From NCBI GenBank assembly GCA_002480525.1, contig DLCH01000006.1, positions 1-64,000 on the forward strand: DNA of 64,000 nt. Direction: 5' to 3'. Source of the stretch: Gammaproteobacteria bacterium UBA7803 (GTDB lineage Bacteria; Pseudomonadota; Gammaproteobacteria; Pseudomonadales; Azotimanducaceae). The first letter of the stretch is position 1. Every line of letters starts with the position of its first letter. Made by a program: the position numbers and the translations under genes. Below, in pieces: positions 29,432-39,427 of this stretch. Under the pieces are notes generated by a model. It made no database searches, was not told the origin of the DNA, and saw nothing but the letters and a program-made list of their open reading frames with translations.

Positions 29432-31086
29432 CGCGCACCTTCCGCCAGAGCCTCTGCGACCACGTCCTGCGCGTCGCCCAGCAGACGCTCCAGATGATCC
29501 CGTCCCAGCATGCTCTCGGCATACAGTTTGTAGAGATCCTCCGTGCCGGAGGGCCGTACGGCGAACCAGCCGTTTCGAGTCGTCACCCGCAGGCCGCCGA
29601 GGGGCTCACCGTTGCCGGCGGCCCGATCGGCTACGGATTCGACCGGGTCGTCACCGACGCTGTCGACCGCGAGGTCGGCGCGACTCAGCCTGGCCAGGCG
29701 CGCCTTGCCGGCAGCCGTGGCCGGGACGTCGACCCGCCGGTAGACCGGGCGACCGAGCGCTGCGGCGAGCATCGCGTACTGCTCGCCCGGGTCCCGGCCC
29801 GTGCGCGCCGTCATCTCGGCCGCAAGCAGCACTGCGACGATGCCGTCCTTGTCCGTGGTCCACGCCGTGCCGTCGAAACGCGCCAACGATGCCCCCGCGC
29901 TCTCCTCGCCGGCGAACGCGAGCGCGCCCGCCAGCAGCGGCTCCGTGAACCACTTGAAGCCGACGGGTACCTCGTAGAGCCCGCGCCCGTGCCGGGCCGC
30001 CACCCGATCCAGCATCAGGCTCGTCACCGCCGTCCTGCCGAGCGACGCCGTCACCGGCCAGTCGGGCCGGTAACGGCACAGATAGGACGCCATGGCGGCC
30101 AGGTAGTCGTTCGCGGGCAGGAGACCCAATGCCGGGGTCACGATGCCGTGCCGGTCGTGATCGGGATCGCAGGCTCCGGCCAGATCGTAGCGTTCGCGCA
30201 GCCCGATGAGCCCCTGCATGGCATAGGGCGACGATGGGTCCATGCGGATCTGCCCGTCCCAGTCCACGGCGACGAATTGGAACGTCGGGTCGACCTCTTC
30301 GCTGACCACGTCCAGAGCGAGCCCATGGCGCTCGCCGATCGCGCCCCAGTACTCCACCCCGGCCCCGCCCAGCGGATCGACCCCCAGCCGGATCCCGGAG
30401 GCGGCAATGGCCGCGAGGTCGACCACCTCCGGCAATGCCGCCAAATAATGCCCGAGGTAATCGAAATATCTCGTGCTGCTGCTCCCGAGCGCGCGCCGCA
30501 ACGGCACCCGCCGGATGCCCGCCGAACCGGCCGCCAGCAATCGATTCGCCTCCCGTTCGATCCAGCCCGCAACCGCGGCGGACGCAGGCCCGCCGGTCGG
30601 GGGGTTGTACTTGATGCCGCCGCTGTCCGGCGGATTGTGCGAGGGCGTGACGACGATCCCGTCCGCCATGCCATTGCCCCGGCCCGGCCGGTAATCGAGA
30701 ATCGCCAGCGACACCGCCGGCGTTGGCGTGAACCGGGCGTCCCCCGGAATCCTCAGCTCCACGCCGTTGCCGGCCAGCACTTCCACGGCAGTGGCGAAGG
30801 CCGGCTCCGACAGCGCATGGGTATCGCGACCGAGGAACAGCGGCCCATCGATACCCTGGCTGCGGCGATAGCTGCAGATCGCCTGCACGATCGCCGCCAC
30901 ATGCCGGTCGTTGAAGCTGCCGCGCAGGGCCGAGCCGCGGTGCCCGGAGGTGCCGAAGCGGACCCGCTGCGCGGGATCACCCGGGTCCGGTGTGCCGTCC
31001 GCATAGGCACCCTGCAGCACATCGGTATCGATGAGCAGGTCGCGTGGCGGGAGCTTCCCCGCCAGTGGGTCGACAGTCGTGTTCAT
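29428..31086 (-). CDS. pgm: phosphoglucomutase (alpha-D-glucose phosphate-specific)
   Basis: Interconverts glucose-1- and glucose-6-phosphate. 552 residues: FGTSGHRG at the start, phosphoserine loop TPSHNPPDSGG, metal loop DPDHDRHG, sugar loop EESAG and phosphate loop RPSGTEDLYK. ATG 31086 starts the conserved N-terminus. It lies only 7 nt after the putative -10 of site 6 (31094-31099) with no room for a Shine-Dalgarno, so a leaderless mRNA is plausible. First gene of pgm-glgP2-HMA-Rieske. Confidence 0.94.
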   Translation of the reverse strand: MNTTVDPLAGKLPPRDLLIDTDVLQGAYADGTPDPGDPAQRVRFGTSGHRGSALRGSFNDRHVAAIVQAICSYRRSQGIDGPLFLGRDTHALSEPAFATAVEVLAGNGVELRIPGDARFTPTPAVSLAILDYRPGRGNGMADGIVVTPSHNPPDSGGIKYNPPTGGPASAAVAGWIEREANRLLAAGSAGIRRVPLRRALGSSSTRYFDYLGHYLAALPEVVDLAAIAASGIRLGVDPLGGAGVEYWGAIGERHGLALDVVSEEVDPTFQFVAVDWDGQIRMDPSSPYAMQGLIGLRERYDLAGACDPDHDRHGIVTPALGLLPANDYLAAMASYLCRYRPDWPVTASLGRTAVTSLMLDRVAARHGRGLYEVPVGFKWFTEPLLAGALAFAGEESAGASLARFDGTAWTTDKDGIVAVLLAAEMTARTGRDPGEQYAMLAAALGRPVYRRVDVPATAAGKARLARLSRADLAVDSVGDDPVESVADRAAGNGEPLGGLRVTTRNGWFAVRPSGTEDLYKLYAESMLGRDHLERLLGDAQDVVAEALAEGAR

Positions 31087-31093
31087 CGCCGCC

Positions 31094-31125
31094 ATGTTCG
31101 CGCCTGTATGCCGCGTACAGGTCAA
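31094..31125 (-). promoter_or_regulatory. MerR-type promoter/operator, site 6 (pgm-glgP2-HMA-Rieske)
   Basis: Minus strand: -35 TTGACC (31120-31125), 20-bp spacer, -10 GAACAT (31094-31099). Left half ACCTGTACGC and right half GCATACAGGC around one central base, the most nearly perfect dyad of the set. Confidence 0.82.
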
Positions 31126-31145
31126 GCCCCCGGGCGCGGCACCCG

Positions 31146-31637
31146 TCAACGGTGGAACGTGAACTCCAACGGCGCATCGCGGTCCGGCAAGCGGACGGAC
31201 ACGTCGATCCGGTAGCGGCGGTGCATCTCGAAATCGAAGTAATTGCCGTAGGACAGCTCACCGGCCATCGTGAACGGCTCGAGAGGCTTGATCTCTCCCC
31301 GTCCGGTGCGATGCGTCGCGCGAACCGTGCCGGTAACCTGCGCATCGGTGATGCGGGTACCGTCCCGCGCGAACAGCGAAACGACCACGTGCCGAGCCTG
31401 CGGATCGGCCGGGACACCGCCGTGCATGGGCGCACCGGATTCCATGGGCGGGTGCGTTCCCACCACCTGTGCCGGTATCACGCCGAAATAGGCGGTGATC
31501 CCGTCTTTGGTGCGACTGTTCACGGCTTCAGTCGCATCGTCGGCGCATCCAGCCAGTAGCATGCTGGCAACCAGCCCCACTGTGGCCAGCCAGCGATACG
31601 CACGAACGGGAGATCGCGGGTGAAGGTTCGTATTCAT
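31146..31637 (-). CDS. small exported lipoprotein, unknown function
   Basis: 163 residues with a lipoprotein signal ending in a lipobox (SMLLAGC). The mature part is a beta-rich domain containing [24 protein letters not shown] and [14 protein letters not shown], suggestive of a FixH/YtkA-like immunoglobulin fold, plus [12 protein letters not shown]. The start overlaps the ATPase stop (ATGA), so it belongs to the metal-export end of the site-7 operon. Possibly a periplasmic metal-binding partner; not a recognised named protein. Confidence 0.8.
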   Translation of the reverse strand: MNTNLHPRSPVRAYRWLATVGLVASMLLAGCADDATEAVNSRTKDGITAYFGVIPAQVVGTHPPMESGAPMHGGVPADPQARHVVVSLFARDGTRITDAQVTGTVRATHRTGRGEIKPLEPFTMAGELSYGNYFDFEMHRRYRIDVSVRLPDRDAPLEFTFHR

Positions 31638-34003
31638 GAGCCCGTCTCCAAGGATTGGGAACTTTGACCGGCCGGGATGCCGGCCTCGTGACGATCGAGC
31701 CGCAACCGCTTCAGCAGCAGTGCATTCACCGCCACCAGCGCAGAGCTGCCCGACATCGCCAGCGCAGCCACCTCCGGGCTGATGACCAGCGGGTAGAACA
31801 CGCCGGCCGCCGCAGGAAACGCCGCCACGTTGTACGCCACCGCCCAGAACAGATTCTGATGCATCTTGCGCAAGGTCGCCCGCGACAGCTCGATGGCGAT
31901 GACGATGTCGTAGGGGTCGCTCTTCATCAGCACCACGTCGGCGCTCTCCATGGCGACGTCGGTGCCCGCGCCGATGGCGAAACCGACGTCGGCCTGCGTC
32001 AGCGCAGGGGCGTCGTTGATGCCGTCTCCGACCATGCCGACCCTCTTGCCCTGTGCCTGCAACTGTTTCAGGGTTTCCGCCTTCTGTCCCGGCAGCACCT
32101 CGGCGAAAACCGTGTCGATACCCAGCTCCGCGGCGATGCGCTGCGCCGTCTGCTGATTGTCGCCGGTGAGCATGGCCACCTCGACCCCCCGGGCACGCAG
32201 GCGTTTCACCGCGTCCGAGGAACTGGGCCGCGGCGCATCGGCAATCGCGATGACGCCGGCGAGTTCCCCATCGCGTGACAGATGCACAACGGTCTGGCCC
32301 TGGTTCTGCAGGCGGGCGATGTCCTCCTCCAGGGGAGCCAGGTCGACCTTTTCTTCGGTCATCAGCCGCCGATTGCCGAGCAGCACGGCATGGCCCTCGA
32401 CCCGGGCGCGGGCCCCCTTGCCCTCCAGCACCTCGAAGCCTTCGGCGCGCCCCACGTCCAGCGCCGCCGAGCGCCGCAGAATCGCCTGCGCCAGCGGGTG
32501 GTCCGAGCCCTGCTCCACCGCAGCCGCCAGCGCCAGCACGTCGTCCTCGCCCAGCGGCGGCGCCGCCACCACGGCAACCACCTCCGGCTGACCCAGGGTG
32601 AGGGTCCCGGTCTTGTCGAACACCACGACGTCGAGCTTCGTCGCTTCCTCGAGCGCGCCGGCGTTCTTGATCAGCACGCCCTTCATGGCGCCGAGCCCGG
32701 TCCCCACCATCACCGCCATCGGCGTCGCCAACCCGAGGGCGTCGGGGCAGGCAATCACGAACACGGTGATGGTCAACGTCACCGCGAACAGCAACGGCGC
32801 GCCGATCCATCCATACCATACGGCGAAGGTCGCCACGCCGATGACGATGGCAATCAGAACCAGCCATTGCGACGCCTTGTCCGCGAGGAGCTGTGCCGGC
32901 GCCTTCGAGCTCTGAGCCTCCTGCACCAGCTTGACGATCTGCGCCAGGGCCGTGTCCGCGCCGACCTTGGTGGCGCGGTAACGCAGCGTTCCACTTTTGT
33001 TGATGGTCGCGCCGATGACGGTATCCCCAGGCGATTTGGCGACCGGCATGGACTCGCCGGTGAGCATGGATTCGTCCACCTGGGACTCGCCCTCGAGCAC
33101 CTCGCCGTCCACGGGAATCTTGTTCCCCGGGCGCAGCACCACGATGTCACCCTGCATCACCTCGGAGGTCGGCAGCTCCACTTCCCGGCCGTCGCGCTCC
33201 ACCATGGCGGTCGGCGGCGCCAGATCCAGCAGTGCGCGAATCGCCTCCGAGGCGCCGGCCCGGGCGCGCATCTCCAGCCAGTGGCCGAGCAGGATGAACA
33301 CCAGCAACACCGCCACGGCCTCGTAGAACTGCACGCCCTCGAAGACGAACGTCGCGCCGACGCTGAACAGATAGCCGGTGCCCACCGACAACACCACCAG
33401 CACCGCCATGTTCAGCACGCCCTGGCGCAACGCGCGCCAGGCGGCGACGAAGAACGGCCAGCTCGGCCACAGCACGGCCACGCTGGCGAGCAGGAACAGC
33501 CAGAGCTCCAGCCGCAGGCCGAAGGGCGGTGCCGGGGGATCGAACATGCCCCCCATGGGCGAGTAGACGAAGATGGGGATGGTAAACACGAATGCCAGCC
33601 AGAAGCGGTTGCGCATGTCGCGCACCATGTCCTGCATGTCGCCGCCGCCGTGGCCCATCTCGTGGGCCATGTCGTGGCCACCGGTTGCCCGATCGCGTTC
33701 GCCAGGTTCGGCCTGCGGATGGTGCTCGTGGCCGTGGCCCTCGGTGGCCTCGCTGGGCGGGTCCTCGGGGATGCACACGTGGCGAGGAACGACCTCTCCC
33801 GAGCAGTGGTAGCCGCAGGCGCGCACCGCAGCCTTGACCGTCTCGAGGTCCACGGCGCTCTCGTCGTAGCCGACCGTCGCGTTGCCGCCAACGTAGTTCA
33901 CCTCGGCCCGCACCACGCCGGGCAGTCGCCGCAGGCGTTTCTCCAAGCCGGCCGCGCTGAGCGACGACAGCATGCCGCCGACGTCGATGACGGCGGTTTT
34001 CAT
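31634..34003 (-). CDS. P1B-type ATPase with CPD transmembrane motif
   Basis: 789-residue heavy-metal ATPase, CopB-like in layout. The N-terminal HMA-like domain has LSSL where CxxC is expected ([16 protein letters not shown]). A His/Met-rich cytosolic stretch follows ([24 protein letters not shown], residues about 88-128), then TGES, the transmembrane motif [21 protein letters not shown] and [13 protein letters not shown] instead of CPC or CPH is uncommon and leaves metal specificity open. ATG 34003 overlaps the small upstream gene's stop. Confidence 0.93.
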   Translation of the reverse strand: MKTAVIDVGGMLSSLSAAGLEKRLRRLPGVVRAEVNYVGGNATVGYDESAVDLETVKAAVRACGYHCSGEVVPRHVCIPEDPPSEATEGHGHEHHPQAEPGERDRATGGHDMAHEMGHGGGDMQDMVRDMRNRFWLAFVFTIPIFVYSPMGGMFDPPAPPFGLRLELWLFLLASVAVLWPSWPFFVAAWRALRQGVLNMAVLVVLSVGTGYLFSVGATFVFEGVQFYEAVAVLLVFILLGHWLEMRARAGASEAIRALLDLAPPTAMVERDGREVELPTSEVMQGDIVVLRPGNKIPVDGEVLEGESQVDESMLTGESMPVAKSPGDTVIGATINKSGTLRYRATKVGADTALAQIVKLVQEAQSSKAPAQLLADKASQWLVLIAIVIGVATFAVWYGWIGAPLLFAVTLTITVFVIACPDALGLATPMAVMVGTGLGAMKGVLIKNAGALEEATKLDVVVFDKTGTLTLGQPEVVAVVAAPPLGEDDVLALAAAVEQGSDHPLAQAILRRSAALDVGRAEGFEVLEGKGARARVEGHAVLLGNRRLMTEEKVDLAPLEEDIARLQNQGQTVVHLSRDGELAGVIAIADAPRPSSSDAVKRLRARGVEVAMLTGDNQQTAQRIAAELGIDTVFAEVLPGQKAETLKQLQAQGKRVGMVGDGINDAPALTQADVGFAIGAGTDVAMESADVVLMKSDPYDIVIAIELSRATLRKMHQNLFWAVAYNVAAFPAAAGVFYPLVISPEVAALAMSGSSALVAVNALLLKRLRLDRHEAGIPAGQSSQSLETGS

Positions 34004-34188
34004 GAGCCCTCCTCCTCGCCGCGGCGGCCGGCATCCCGGTCCGTGCCGTTCTGGGGGCCGCCGTGGCCGCCATGCCCGCCGTGACCGCCGTGACCGCCGT
34101 GACCGCCGTGACCGCCGTGACCAAAGTGCATCGCAAAGAAGGCGATGCCGATCAATACCCAGATCCAGTTTTCAGCCAGCCAATCCAT
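34000..34188 (-). CDS. DUF2933-like membrane miniprotein with GHG repeats
   Basis: 62 residues: one transmembrane helix ([16 protein letters not shown]) followed by seven Gly-His-Gly units and a charged tail. It resembles DUF2933 proteins found beside metal ATPases. The repeated histidines suggest a metal-collecting cytosolic or periplasmic tail. Its stop overlaps the ATPase start (ATGA), so the two are translated together. Confidence 0.75.
   Translation of the reverse strand: MDWLAENWIWVLIGIAFFAMHFGHGGHGGHGGHGGHGGHGGHGGPQNGTDRDAGRRGEEEGS
34060..34122 (-). repeat. 9-bp tandem repeat inside the DUF2933-like gene
   Basis: Five perfect copies of GCCGTGACC (34078-34122, plus-strand reading) and two diverged copies just before them. 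In the gene's frame each unit encodes Gly-His-Gly. Copy number could change by slippage without breaking the frame. Confidence 0.85.
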
Positions 34189-34216
34189 TTCGTCTGCTCC
34201 CAATGGTTCATCGAAG

Positions 34217-35602
34217 TCACGCGGTCGCTTCCGGCGACGGGTCGTGCCAGCCACCCGTCGCGCCGGCGAGCGCCGCAGCCGGTGGCCCCCAGCTACCCTG
34301 CGCGTACGGAATCGGCATCCGGTTGGTCTCCAGCACCGGCTCGACGATCCGCCAGGCCGCCTCCACCGCATCGTCCTGGGTGAACAGGGTGGTATCCCCG
34401 TGCAGCGCATCCCGCAGCAGGCGCTCGTAGGGAAGCGCGTCTTCGCTGCGGGCGTGGCGGAACACCAGCTCCATGTCTTCTCCCCGCATGCCGTGCCCGG
34501 GGCGCTTGACGCGAGCCCCGGCCGCCAGCACGACCTCCGGACTCAAGCGAAAGCGGAAATGGTTCGGCGGCAGCGCCTCCAGGGCGGGCTCCAGGGTCGT
34601 CAATGGCGGCCGGCGCAGGCGCACGAGGACCTCGGTGGCCGAGAGCGGCAGGCGCTTGCCGGTGCGTACCAGAAAGGGCACCTCGGCCCAACGCCAGGTG
34701 TCGATCGCGAACGCCAGCGCCGCGAACGTCTCTACCGAGGAGTCCGGCGCCACCCCCGGCTCGTCACGGTAACCGATGTACTGGCCACGCACGACCCGTC
34801 TCGGATCGAGCGGCCTGATGGCGCGCAGCACCCGCACCTTTTCGGCCCGTGCCGCGCCCGCCGCGTGCCCCGCCGGGGCGTCCATCGCCAGCAGCGCGAC
34901 GATCTGCAGCAGGTGGTTCTGCACCACGTCGCGAATACTGCCGACCTCGTCGAAGAACCGGCCGCGGCCGCCGACTCCGGCGGACTCCGCCATGGTGATC
35001 TGTACACTGTCGACATAAAGACGATTCCAGATCGGCTCGAGGAATGCATTGGCGAAGCGGAAGTAGAGCAGGTTCTGCACCGCCTCTTTGCCGAGGTAAT
35101 GGTCGATCCGGAAGACTGCATCCTCGGCGAAGGCGTGGTGCACCGTCCGGCTCAGCGCCCGCGCCGACGCCAGATCGCGACCAAATGGCTTTTCCACCAC
35201 AACCCGAGCCTGTGCGGTGCAGCCCGAAGCTGCCAGGCCCTCAAGCACGGTTTCGAACAGGCCCGGCGCGATGGCCAGATAATAGAGCGGCCGCTGCCGC
35301 TCGCCCAGCGCCCGCCCCAGGCGTTCGTAGGTCGCCGGGTCCCGATAGTCGCCACTCACGTACAAGAGCCGTTCGGCCAGCATCGAGAAACCCCGGGCAT
35401 CCACCTCACCGGCGTCACGCAGGCTCTCGCGCACCCGGGCCAGCAGTCGCTCCCGGCTCCAACCTTCACGGGCCATGCCGATCACCGGAAGCGCCAGCTC
35501 GCCGCGCGCCGCCAACGCCGACAGCGCGGGGAAGATCTTGCGGTATGCCAGATCCCCGGTGACGCCGAACAGCACCAGGGCGTCGCTAGGTAGTGCCGTC
35601 AT
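34217..35602 (-). CDS. zwf: glucose-6-phosphate dehydrogenase
   Basis: Oxidises glucose-6-phosphate to 6-phosphogluconolactone. 461 residues: coenzyme fold [16 protein letters not shown], and active-site [22 protein letters not shown] with catalytic His. ATG 35602 starts the conserved Rossmann strand. The gnd stop lies 17 nt inside this gene, so they are co-translated. Together with pgl (43.7 kb) and gnd it completes the oxidative pentose phosphate branch in the window. Confidence 0.95.
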   Translation of the reverse strand: MTALPSDALVLFGVTGDLAYRKIFPALSALAARGELALPVIGMAREGWSRERLLARVRESLRDAGEVDARGFSMLAERLLYVSGDYRDPATYERLGRALGERQRPLYYLAIAPGLFETVLEGLAASGCTAQARVVVEKPFGRDLASARALSRTVHHAFAEDAVFRIDHYLGKEAVQNLLYFRFANAFLEPIWNRLYVDSVQITMAESAGVGGRGRFFDEVGSIRDVVQNHLLQIVALLAMDAPAGHAAGAARAEKVRVLRAIRPLDPRRVVRGQYIGYRDEPGVAPDSSVETFAALAFAIDTWRWAEVPFLVRTGKRLPLSATEVLVRLRRPPLTTLEPALEALPPNHFRFRLSPEVVLAAGARVKRPGHGMRGEDMELVFRHARSEDALPYERLLRDALHGDTTLFTQDDAVEAAWRIVEPVLETNRMPIPYAQGSWGPPAAALAGATGGWHDPSPEATA

Positions 35603-36593
35603 GTCGATTCCCCGGCTCCACATGGCCACCGAACCCGCGCCGCATGGCGGACAGGAGCTGATCGCCGAACGCCGCCCGGCCACGCGAACCGAAACGGGCA
35701 AAGAGCGCCGCACTCAGCACCGGCACCGGCACCCCCCGCTCGACGGCGGCGTGCACCACCCAGCGGCCCTCTCCGGAGTCTGCAACCCGGCCCGCGTAGG
35801 CGACCAGTGTCGGGTCGGCGAGCAACGCGGCCGCCGCGAGATCCAGGAGCCAGGAGGGAATGACGCTGCCGCGGCGCCAGAGCTCGGCGATCTCCACGAC
35901 ATCGAACCGGTAGCTGCCGGCCCCGGCATCCTCGCCTTCTGCATCGCAATCGCCATCCGCGAGACGCAGCAGATTGAAGCCTTCCGCATAAGCCTGCATC
36001 AGGCCGTACTCGATACCGTTGTGCACCATCTTCACGAAGTGTCCGGCGCCATGGGGCCCGCAGTGCAGATAGCCCTGCTCGGCGGTGCCCGCGTCGTGCT
36101 CCCGGCCAGGCGTGGCGCTCGCCGCATCGGCGCCCGGCGCCAGACTCAGGAACAGCGGCTCCAGATGCCGCACGGCATCGGCCTCGCCGCCGATCATCAG
36201 GCAATAGCCCCGGTGCAGCCCGGCCACGCCACCACTGGTGCCGACGTCGACGTAGCGGATGCCGCGAGGCGCCAGCGTCCGGGCCCGGCGCAAGTCGTCA
36301 CGGTAGTGCGAGTTCCCGCCGTCGACGACGATGTCCCCTGCCGACAGATGCAAGGTCAGCTCCGTGAGCACGGCGTCCACTGCAGCAGCCGGCACCATCA
36401 TCCAGACGACCCGCGGCGCGCTCAGCACGGCCGCGAGTTCCGCCAGCGAGGCAACGGCATGCGCACCGTCGCGCTGCAGGCCGGCGGTGGCCGCCGTGTC
36501 CCGGTCGTAAACGACGCAGTGGTGGCCGTCGTGCAGCAGGCGCCGCACCATGTCGCCTCCCATGCGGCCGGCCCCTACCATGGCAACGTGCAT
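35586..36593 (-). CDS. gnd: 6-phosphogluconate dehydrogenase, short (GndA/YqeC-like) form
   Basis: Oxidative decarboxylation of 6-phosphogluconate to ribulose-5-phosphate. 335 residues, the short family rather than the 470-residue E. coli form. Seen: [30 protein letters not shown] and active-site [14 protein letters not shown]. The acidic residue after strand 2 (VVYDRD) is the pattern associated with NAD+ rather than NADP+ use, an inference. ATG 36593 follows the VKOR gene by 16 nt. Confidence 0.93.
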   Translation of the reverse strand: MHVAMVGAGRMGGDMVRRLLHDGHHCVVYDRDTAATAGLQRDGAHAVASLAELAAVLSAPRVVWMMVPAAAVDAVLTELTLHLSAGDIVVDGGNSHYRDDLRRARTLAPRGIRYVDVGTSGGVAGLHRGYCLMIGGEADAVRHLEPLFLSLAPGADAASATPGREHDAGTAEQGYLHCGPHGAGHFVKMVHNGIEYGLMQAYAEGFNLLRLADGDCDAEGEDAGAGSYRFDVVEIAELWRRGSVIPSWLLDLAAAALLADPTLVAYAGRVADSGEGRWVVHAAVERGVPVPVLSAALFARFGSRGRAAFGDQLLSAMRRGFGGHVEPGNRHDGTT

Positions 36594-36609
36594 GCGCGGC
36601 TCCCTCGAC

Positions 36610-38142
36610 TCAGACGATGTAACGGTTCCAACCGGCGTAGGACTCCCGGATGGCACCCCTGGGCAGGGCCAGCGCCATGAGCAGCAGGCCGCTCAGCACG
36701 CCGTTCCATACGGACAGGGTGGAGCCGACGCCGTCCAGCGCCCAGGGAGCGGCCACGAGCCAGAGACCGAGCGGCACGTTCAGCCAGCGCACGCTGCGCC
36801 CGACCTCGGAGCACGCAATGATCGAAAACGTCACCACCAGCGCACCGATCAGGTGATCACTGTCCGCCATCGATCCGCTGTTGCCTACCGTCACCCGGGA
36901 AAACATCAGCCAGGCGCCGAGCACGGTGCTGAGCGCCAGCGGCGGCGGCAGGGTCATGCCGCGGGCACCCTCTCTGGCCCAGCCGCCCCAGGAGTCACCC
37001 ATCCCGGCGGAGCGATCCTCGCCGCCTCCTGCCATGGCATCGCCGGTCCAGAACGTGCGCCAGAAGGGCTTGCCCTGGCGGCGCGCCCACACCAGGAACT
37101 GGCCCATGGCCACGAATTCGTCCAGCGAGTACGGAATCATCACCAGCATGGCGATCGCGGCTACCCAGCACAGGGTGCACCACGTACCGATGGTGATCGG
37201 CTGGATGATGACGAAGAAGATACTGGTCACGCCCAGCGGCACGATGAGCACTGCGAGCGCCAGCACCATCCAGGGCATCGTGCGCCAGCGGTCCTTGCCG
37301 CCCATGAAGGTCATCACCAGCTCGAGCATGTAGACCACCGCGCCCAGCCCGGCGTCGGCGATGGGCCAGGCCTTGGAAACATCGGAGGTAATGATCACTT
37401 CGGTGCCGTCGCCGAAGAACGGGTCCCAGGCGCTGTCCGTGTAACCGAGCTGATAGGCGGTCATGTAGCGCGCGATGAAAAAGCCGATCAGTGCCAGAAC
37501 CGCGATGGGCATGCGCTGAACCCAGCTTGCCGGCGTGTAGGCCCAGCCCGGCGGAATGTCGGGACCGCCCATCATGCCGGCCATGCTCATCCCCGGCATC
37601 ATCGGGATCAGCACGGCCAGGGCGATCACCAGCGCGCCGACCAGGGTCGCGTTCGTGTACGCGGCGGCCAACGGCGCCCAGAATATCAGCGGGGCGAACA
37701 GCAACCAGGTTCCCACGGCCGCGTTGGCCCACTGCGCCCATGGAAAGCGGCGGTCGTAGTTCGCGGCCAACGCGCTGAACACGACGATCAGTACGCCGCT
37801 CACCACGTCGCTCCAGGCCATGGCCAGGTTGCGCCACTCGAAGGACGGCAGGTCGCGCTCGGCCAACACCCTGAGCTGATTGGCATCCGGCACGAAATCG
37901 CTCAGGTAGCCGAGGGTGAACGGCGAAGTGATCAGCCACACGCCGAGGATCATGCTCAAGTGATGCGGCCACAGCATACTGCGGTGGTCCGTGACCATCA
38001 TGCCCCCGTCCTGTACGCCGGTAGACGCACCGTGGCCGTGTGCATGATGATGGTGGCCGTGGTGGGCTTCTTCGGCATCGTGCCCGCCACGCCCGCTCCC
38101 CGCACTCGGCGGCGTCGCGGCTTCGGGAGAGCGATCGGTCAT
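36610..38142 (-). CDS. VKOR-family/SPW-repeat membrane protein
   Basis: 510-residue polytopic inner-membrane protein. A His-rich N-terminus (EEAHHGHHHHAHGHG, residues about 26-40) precedes SPW-type repeat helices (LGVWLITSPFTLGYL, VGTWLLFAPLIFW), then a VKOR-like core with CxxC (GTWCTLCWVAAIAML) and two further SPW units. VKOR proteins reoxidise thiol partners using quinone; the VKOR/SPW combination is found in environmental bacteria but is not functionally settled. ATG 38142 overlaps the SDR stop. The His tract may bind metal. Confidence 0.88.
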   Translation of the reverse strand: MTDRSPEAATPPSAGSGRGGHDAEEAHHGHHHHAHGHGASTGVQDGGMMVTDHRSMLWPHHLSMILGVWLITSPFTLGYLSDFVPDANQLRVLAERDLPSFEWRNLAMAWSDVVSGVLIVVFSALAANYDRRFPWAQWANAAVGTWLLFAPLIFWAPLAAAYTNATLVGALVIALAVLIPMMPGMSMAGMMGGPDIPPGWAYTPASWVQRMPIAVLALIGFFIARYMTAYQLGYTDSAWDPFFGDGTEVIITSDVSKAWPIADAGLGAVVYMLELVMTFMGGKDRWRTMPWMVLALAVLIVPLGVTSIFFVIIQPITIGTWCTLCWVAAIAMLVMIPYSLDEFVAMGQFLVWARRQGKPFWRTFWTGDAMAGGGEDRSAGMGDSWGGWAREGARGMTLPPPLALSTVLGAWLMFSRVTVGNSGSMADSDHLIGALVVTFSIIACSEVGRSVRWLNVPLGLWLVAAPWALDGVGSTLSVWNGVLSGLLLMALALPRGAIRESYAGWNRYIV

Positions 38143-39245
38143 GAGCGTGCGTCTCCCGGTTGCTTTGGGTGCTCGCCATCGCGCAGCGAGCGCGGCGGCT
38201 CGAGCCCGTTGTCCCGGTACCAGGCGAGTGGATCGGCCTGCAGTGCGGCCACCATCTTCGGCAGCGTGTCGTGCAGAGAGCGCCGCGGTTCCCAGCCGAG
38301 CAGCGTGCGTGCCCGGGAAATGTCCAGCGCGTAGTGATCGTTGGCACGGTCGATCATCCATGGCTTGATGAACGGATCCTGGCCCGGCAGGTGATCCTGG
38401 ATCCAGGCGCCGACTTTGGCGATGGGGCCGGGCACGTCGTGGGTTTCCCGCGAGTTGCCGTGAATGAGCCGGAACAGGGTGTGCTGGAGCTCGTCGTAGC
38501 TGAGCGTCTGCGGCTCACCGAGCAGGATGGCCACCTGCTCCGGCAGCTCGTCACGACGCAGTACCGTCGCCTCGAAGGCATCCACCAGGTCGTCGAGGTG
38601 GATGAAGGATTGGCCGTGGGCCGTCTCGCCGGAGTACAGGTGACCGGCAAGCTGACGCTCGTAGATGCGCTGGATCTGATGGGCCAGCGGCGGCGAGTGG
38701 CACGCGTCGTCATACACGCCGGCGATCCGCAGGAAGACCGCCGGCACGTCACCCCGCTCCTCCCGAATCAGCGCTTCCGTGCGCACCTTGGATTCCGGGT
38801 ACGCCCACGTCGGACCGATGGGCGACTCTTCGGTGAGGTAGAGACCCGGCTCGCCGGGAGCATGCACCAGCATCGTGCTGGCGAATACGAACTGGCGCAC
38901 CTCGAAGCCGTCCCGCAGCCCGCGCAGCAGCCGCCGGGTGCCTTCGACCGTCACTTGTTCGTACAGTGGGTGGCGGTCCCCGGAAAAATCGTAGTAGGCG
39001 GCGAGATGCACCACCGAGGCGACCCGATGTCCGTGGTGTTCACCGAGCACCCGCAGCCCTTCCGAGACGCTGGCATCCGAGGTGACGTCCACCGGGATGA
39101 ACTCGCAGCCCGGCTGGGGTACGGCCGGCGCTTCCCGATCGAAACCGACGACGTTGTCGAAACGCTGTCGCAGCCGGCGCATCACCGCCGTGCCGATGCG
39201 CCCGCTGGCACCTGTGACGAGGACGATGTCGCCGGCACCGCTCAT
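38139..39245 (-). CDS. NAD-dependent epimerase/dehydratase (extended SDR)
   Basis: 368 residues. Rossmann nucleotide motif LVTGASGRIGTAV, acidic residue after strand 2 (GFDRE) favouring NAD+, HLAAYYDFSG, and catalytic YPESK preceded by FASTMLVH. C-terminal half follows the sugar-epimerase/3-beta-HSD pattern (LGWEPRRSLHDTL). ATG 39245 has AGGAG upstream. First gene downstream of site 7, leading VKOR, gnd, zwf, DUF2933, ATPase and lipoprotein. Substrate unknown. Confidence 0.9.
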   Translation of the reverse strand: MSGAGDIVLVTGASGRIGTAVMRRLRQRFDNVVGFDREAPAVPQPGCEFIPVDVTSDASVSEGLRVLGEHHGHRVASVVHLAAYYDFSGDRHPLYEQVTVEGTRRLLRGLRDGFEVRQFVFASTMLVHAPGEPGLYLTEESPIGPTWAYPESKVRTEALIREERGDVPAVFLRIAGVYDDACHSPPLAHQIQRIYERQLAGHLYSGETAHGQSFIHLDDLVDAFEATVLRRDELPEQVAILLGEPQTLSYDELQHTLFRLIHGNSRETHDVPGPIAKVGAWIQDHLPGQDPFIKPWMIDRANDHYALDISRARTLLGWEPRRSLHDTLPKMVAALQADPLAWYRDNGLEPPRSLRDGEHPKQPGDARS

Positions 39246-39278
39246 GGTTCGCTCCTGATTGCCGTGTAACGAGCGGCC

Positions 39279-39310
39279 ACCGTACGACCTGTATGCAGCT
39301 ACCAGGTCAA
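39279..39310 (-). promoter_or_regulatory. MerR-type promoter/operator, site 7 (SDR-VKOR-gnd-zwf-ATPase)
   Basis: Minus strand: -35 TTGACC (39305-39310), 20-bp spacer, -10 TACGGT (39279-39284); arms ACCTG and CAGGT. Its first 25 bases are identical to those of site 9 on the opposite strand at 41085. Confidence 0.88.
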
Positions 39311-39341
39311 GCGCCCCAGCGCTTGCCGATTTCCGGACAAG

Positions 39342-39370
39342 CCTGTAGGAGCGGCCTCCAGGCCGCGATG
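39342..39370. repeat. REP-like palindrome
   Basis: Contains GCGGCCT-CC-AGGCCGC (39351-39366), a perfect 7-bp stem, preceded by TGTAGGA. This matches the dispersed extragenic palindromes common in gammaproteobacterial genomes. Only one copy was seen here. Confidence 0.6.
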
Positions 39371-39427
39371 CATCCCAAATCCCAAGCGCATCTGCAAGAC
39401 CCGCACACTAACGGAACCGGGAAACTG

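Noticed and set aside
31146..32867. Long frame overlapping the metal ATPase and lipoprotein
   Set aside because: Only its last 163 codons (31146-31637) encode a protein with a signal and fold; the rest is a shadow of the ATPase.
32282..34084. 600-codon plus-strand frame opposite the ATPase
   Set aside because: Low-complexity His/Gln/Arg translation with no homologous motif.
34060..34122. Short tandem repeats as a CRISPR-like array
   Set aside because: Units are 9 bp with no spacers and encode Gly-His-Gly in frame.
36550..38334. 594-codon plus-strand frame opposite the VKOR/SPW gene
   Set aside because: Shadow frame; the minus strand gives a coherent membrane protein.
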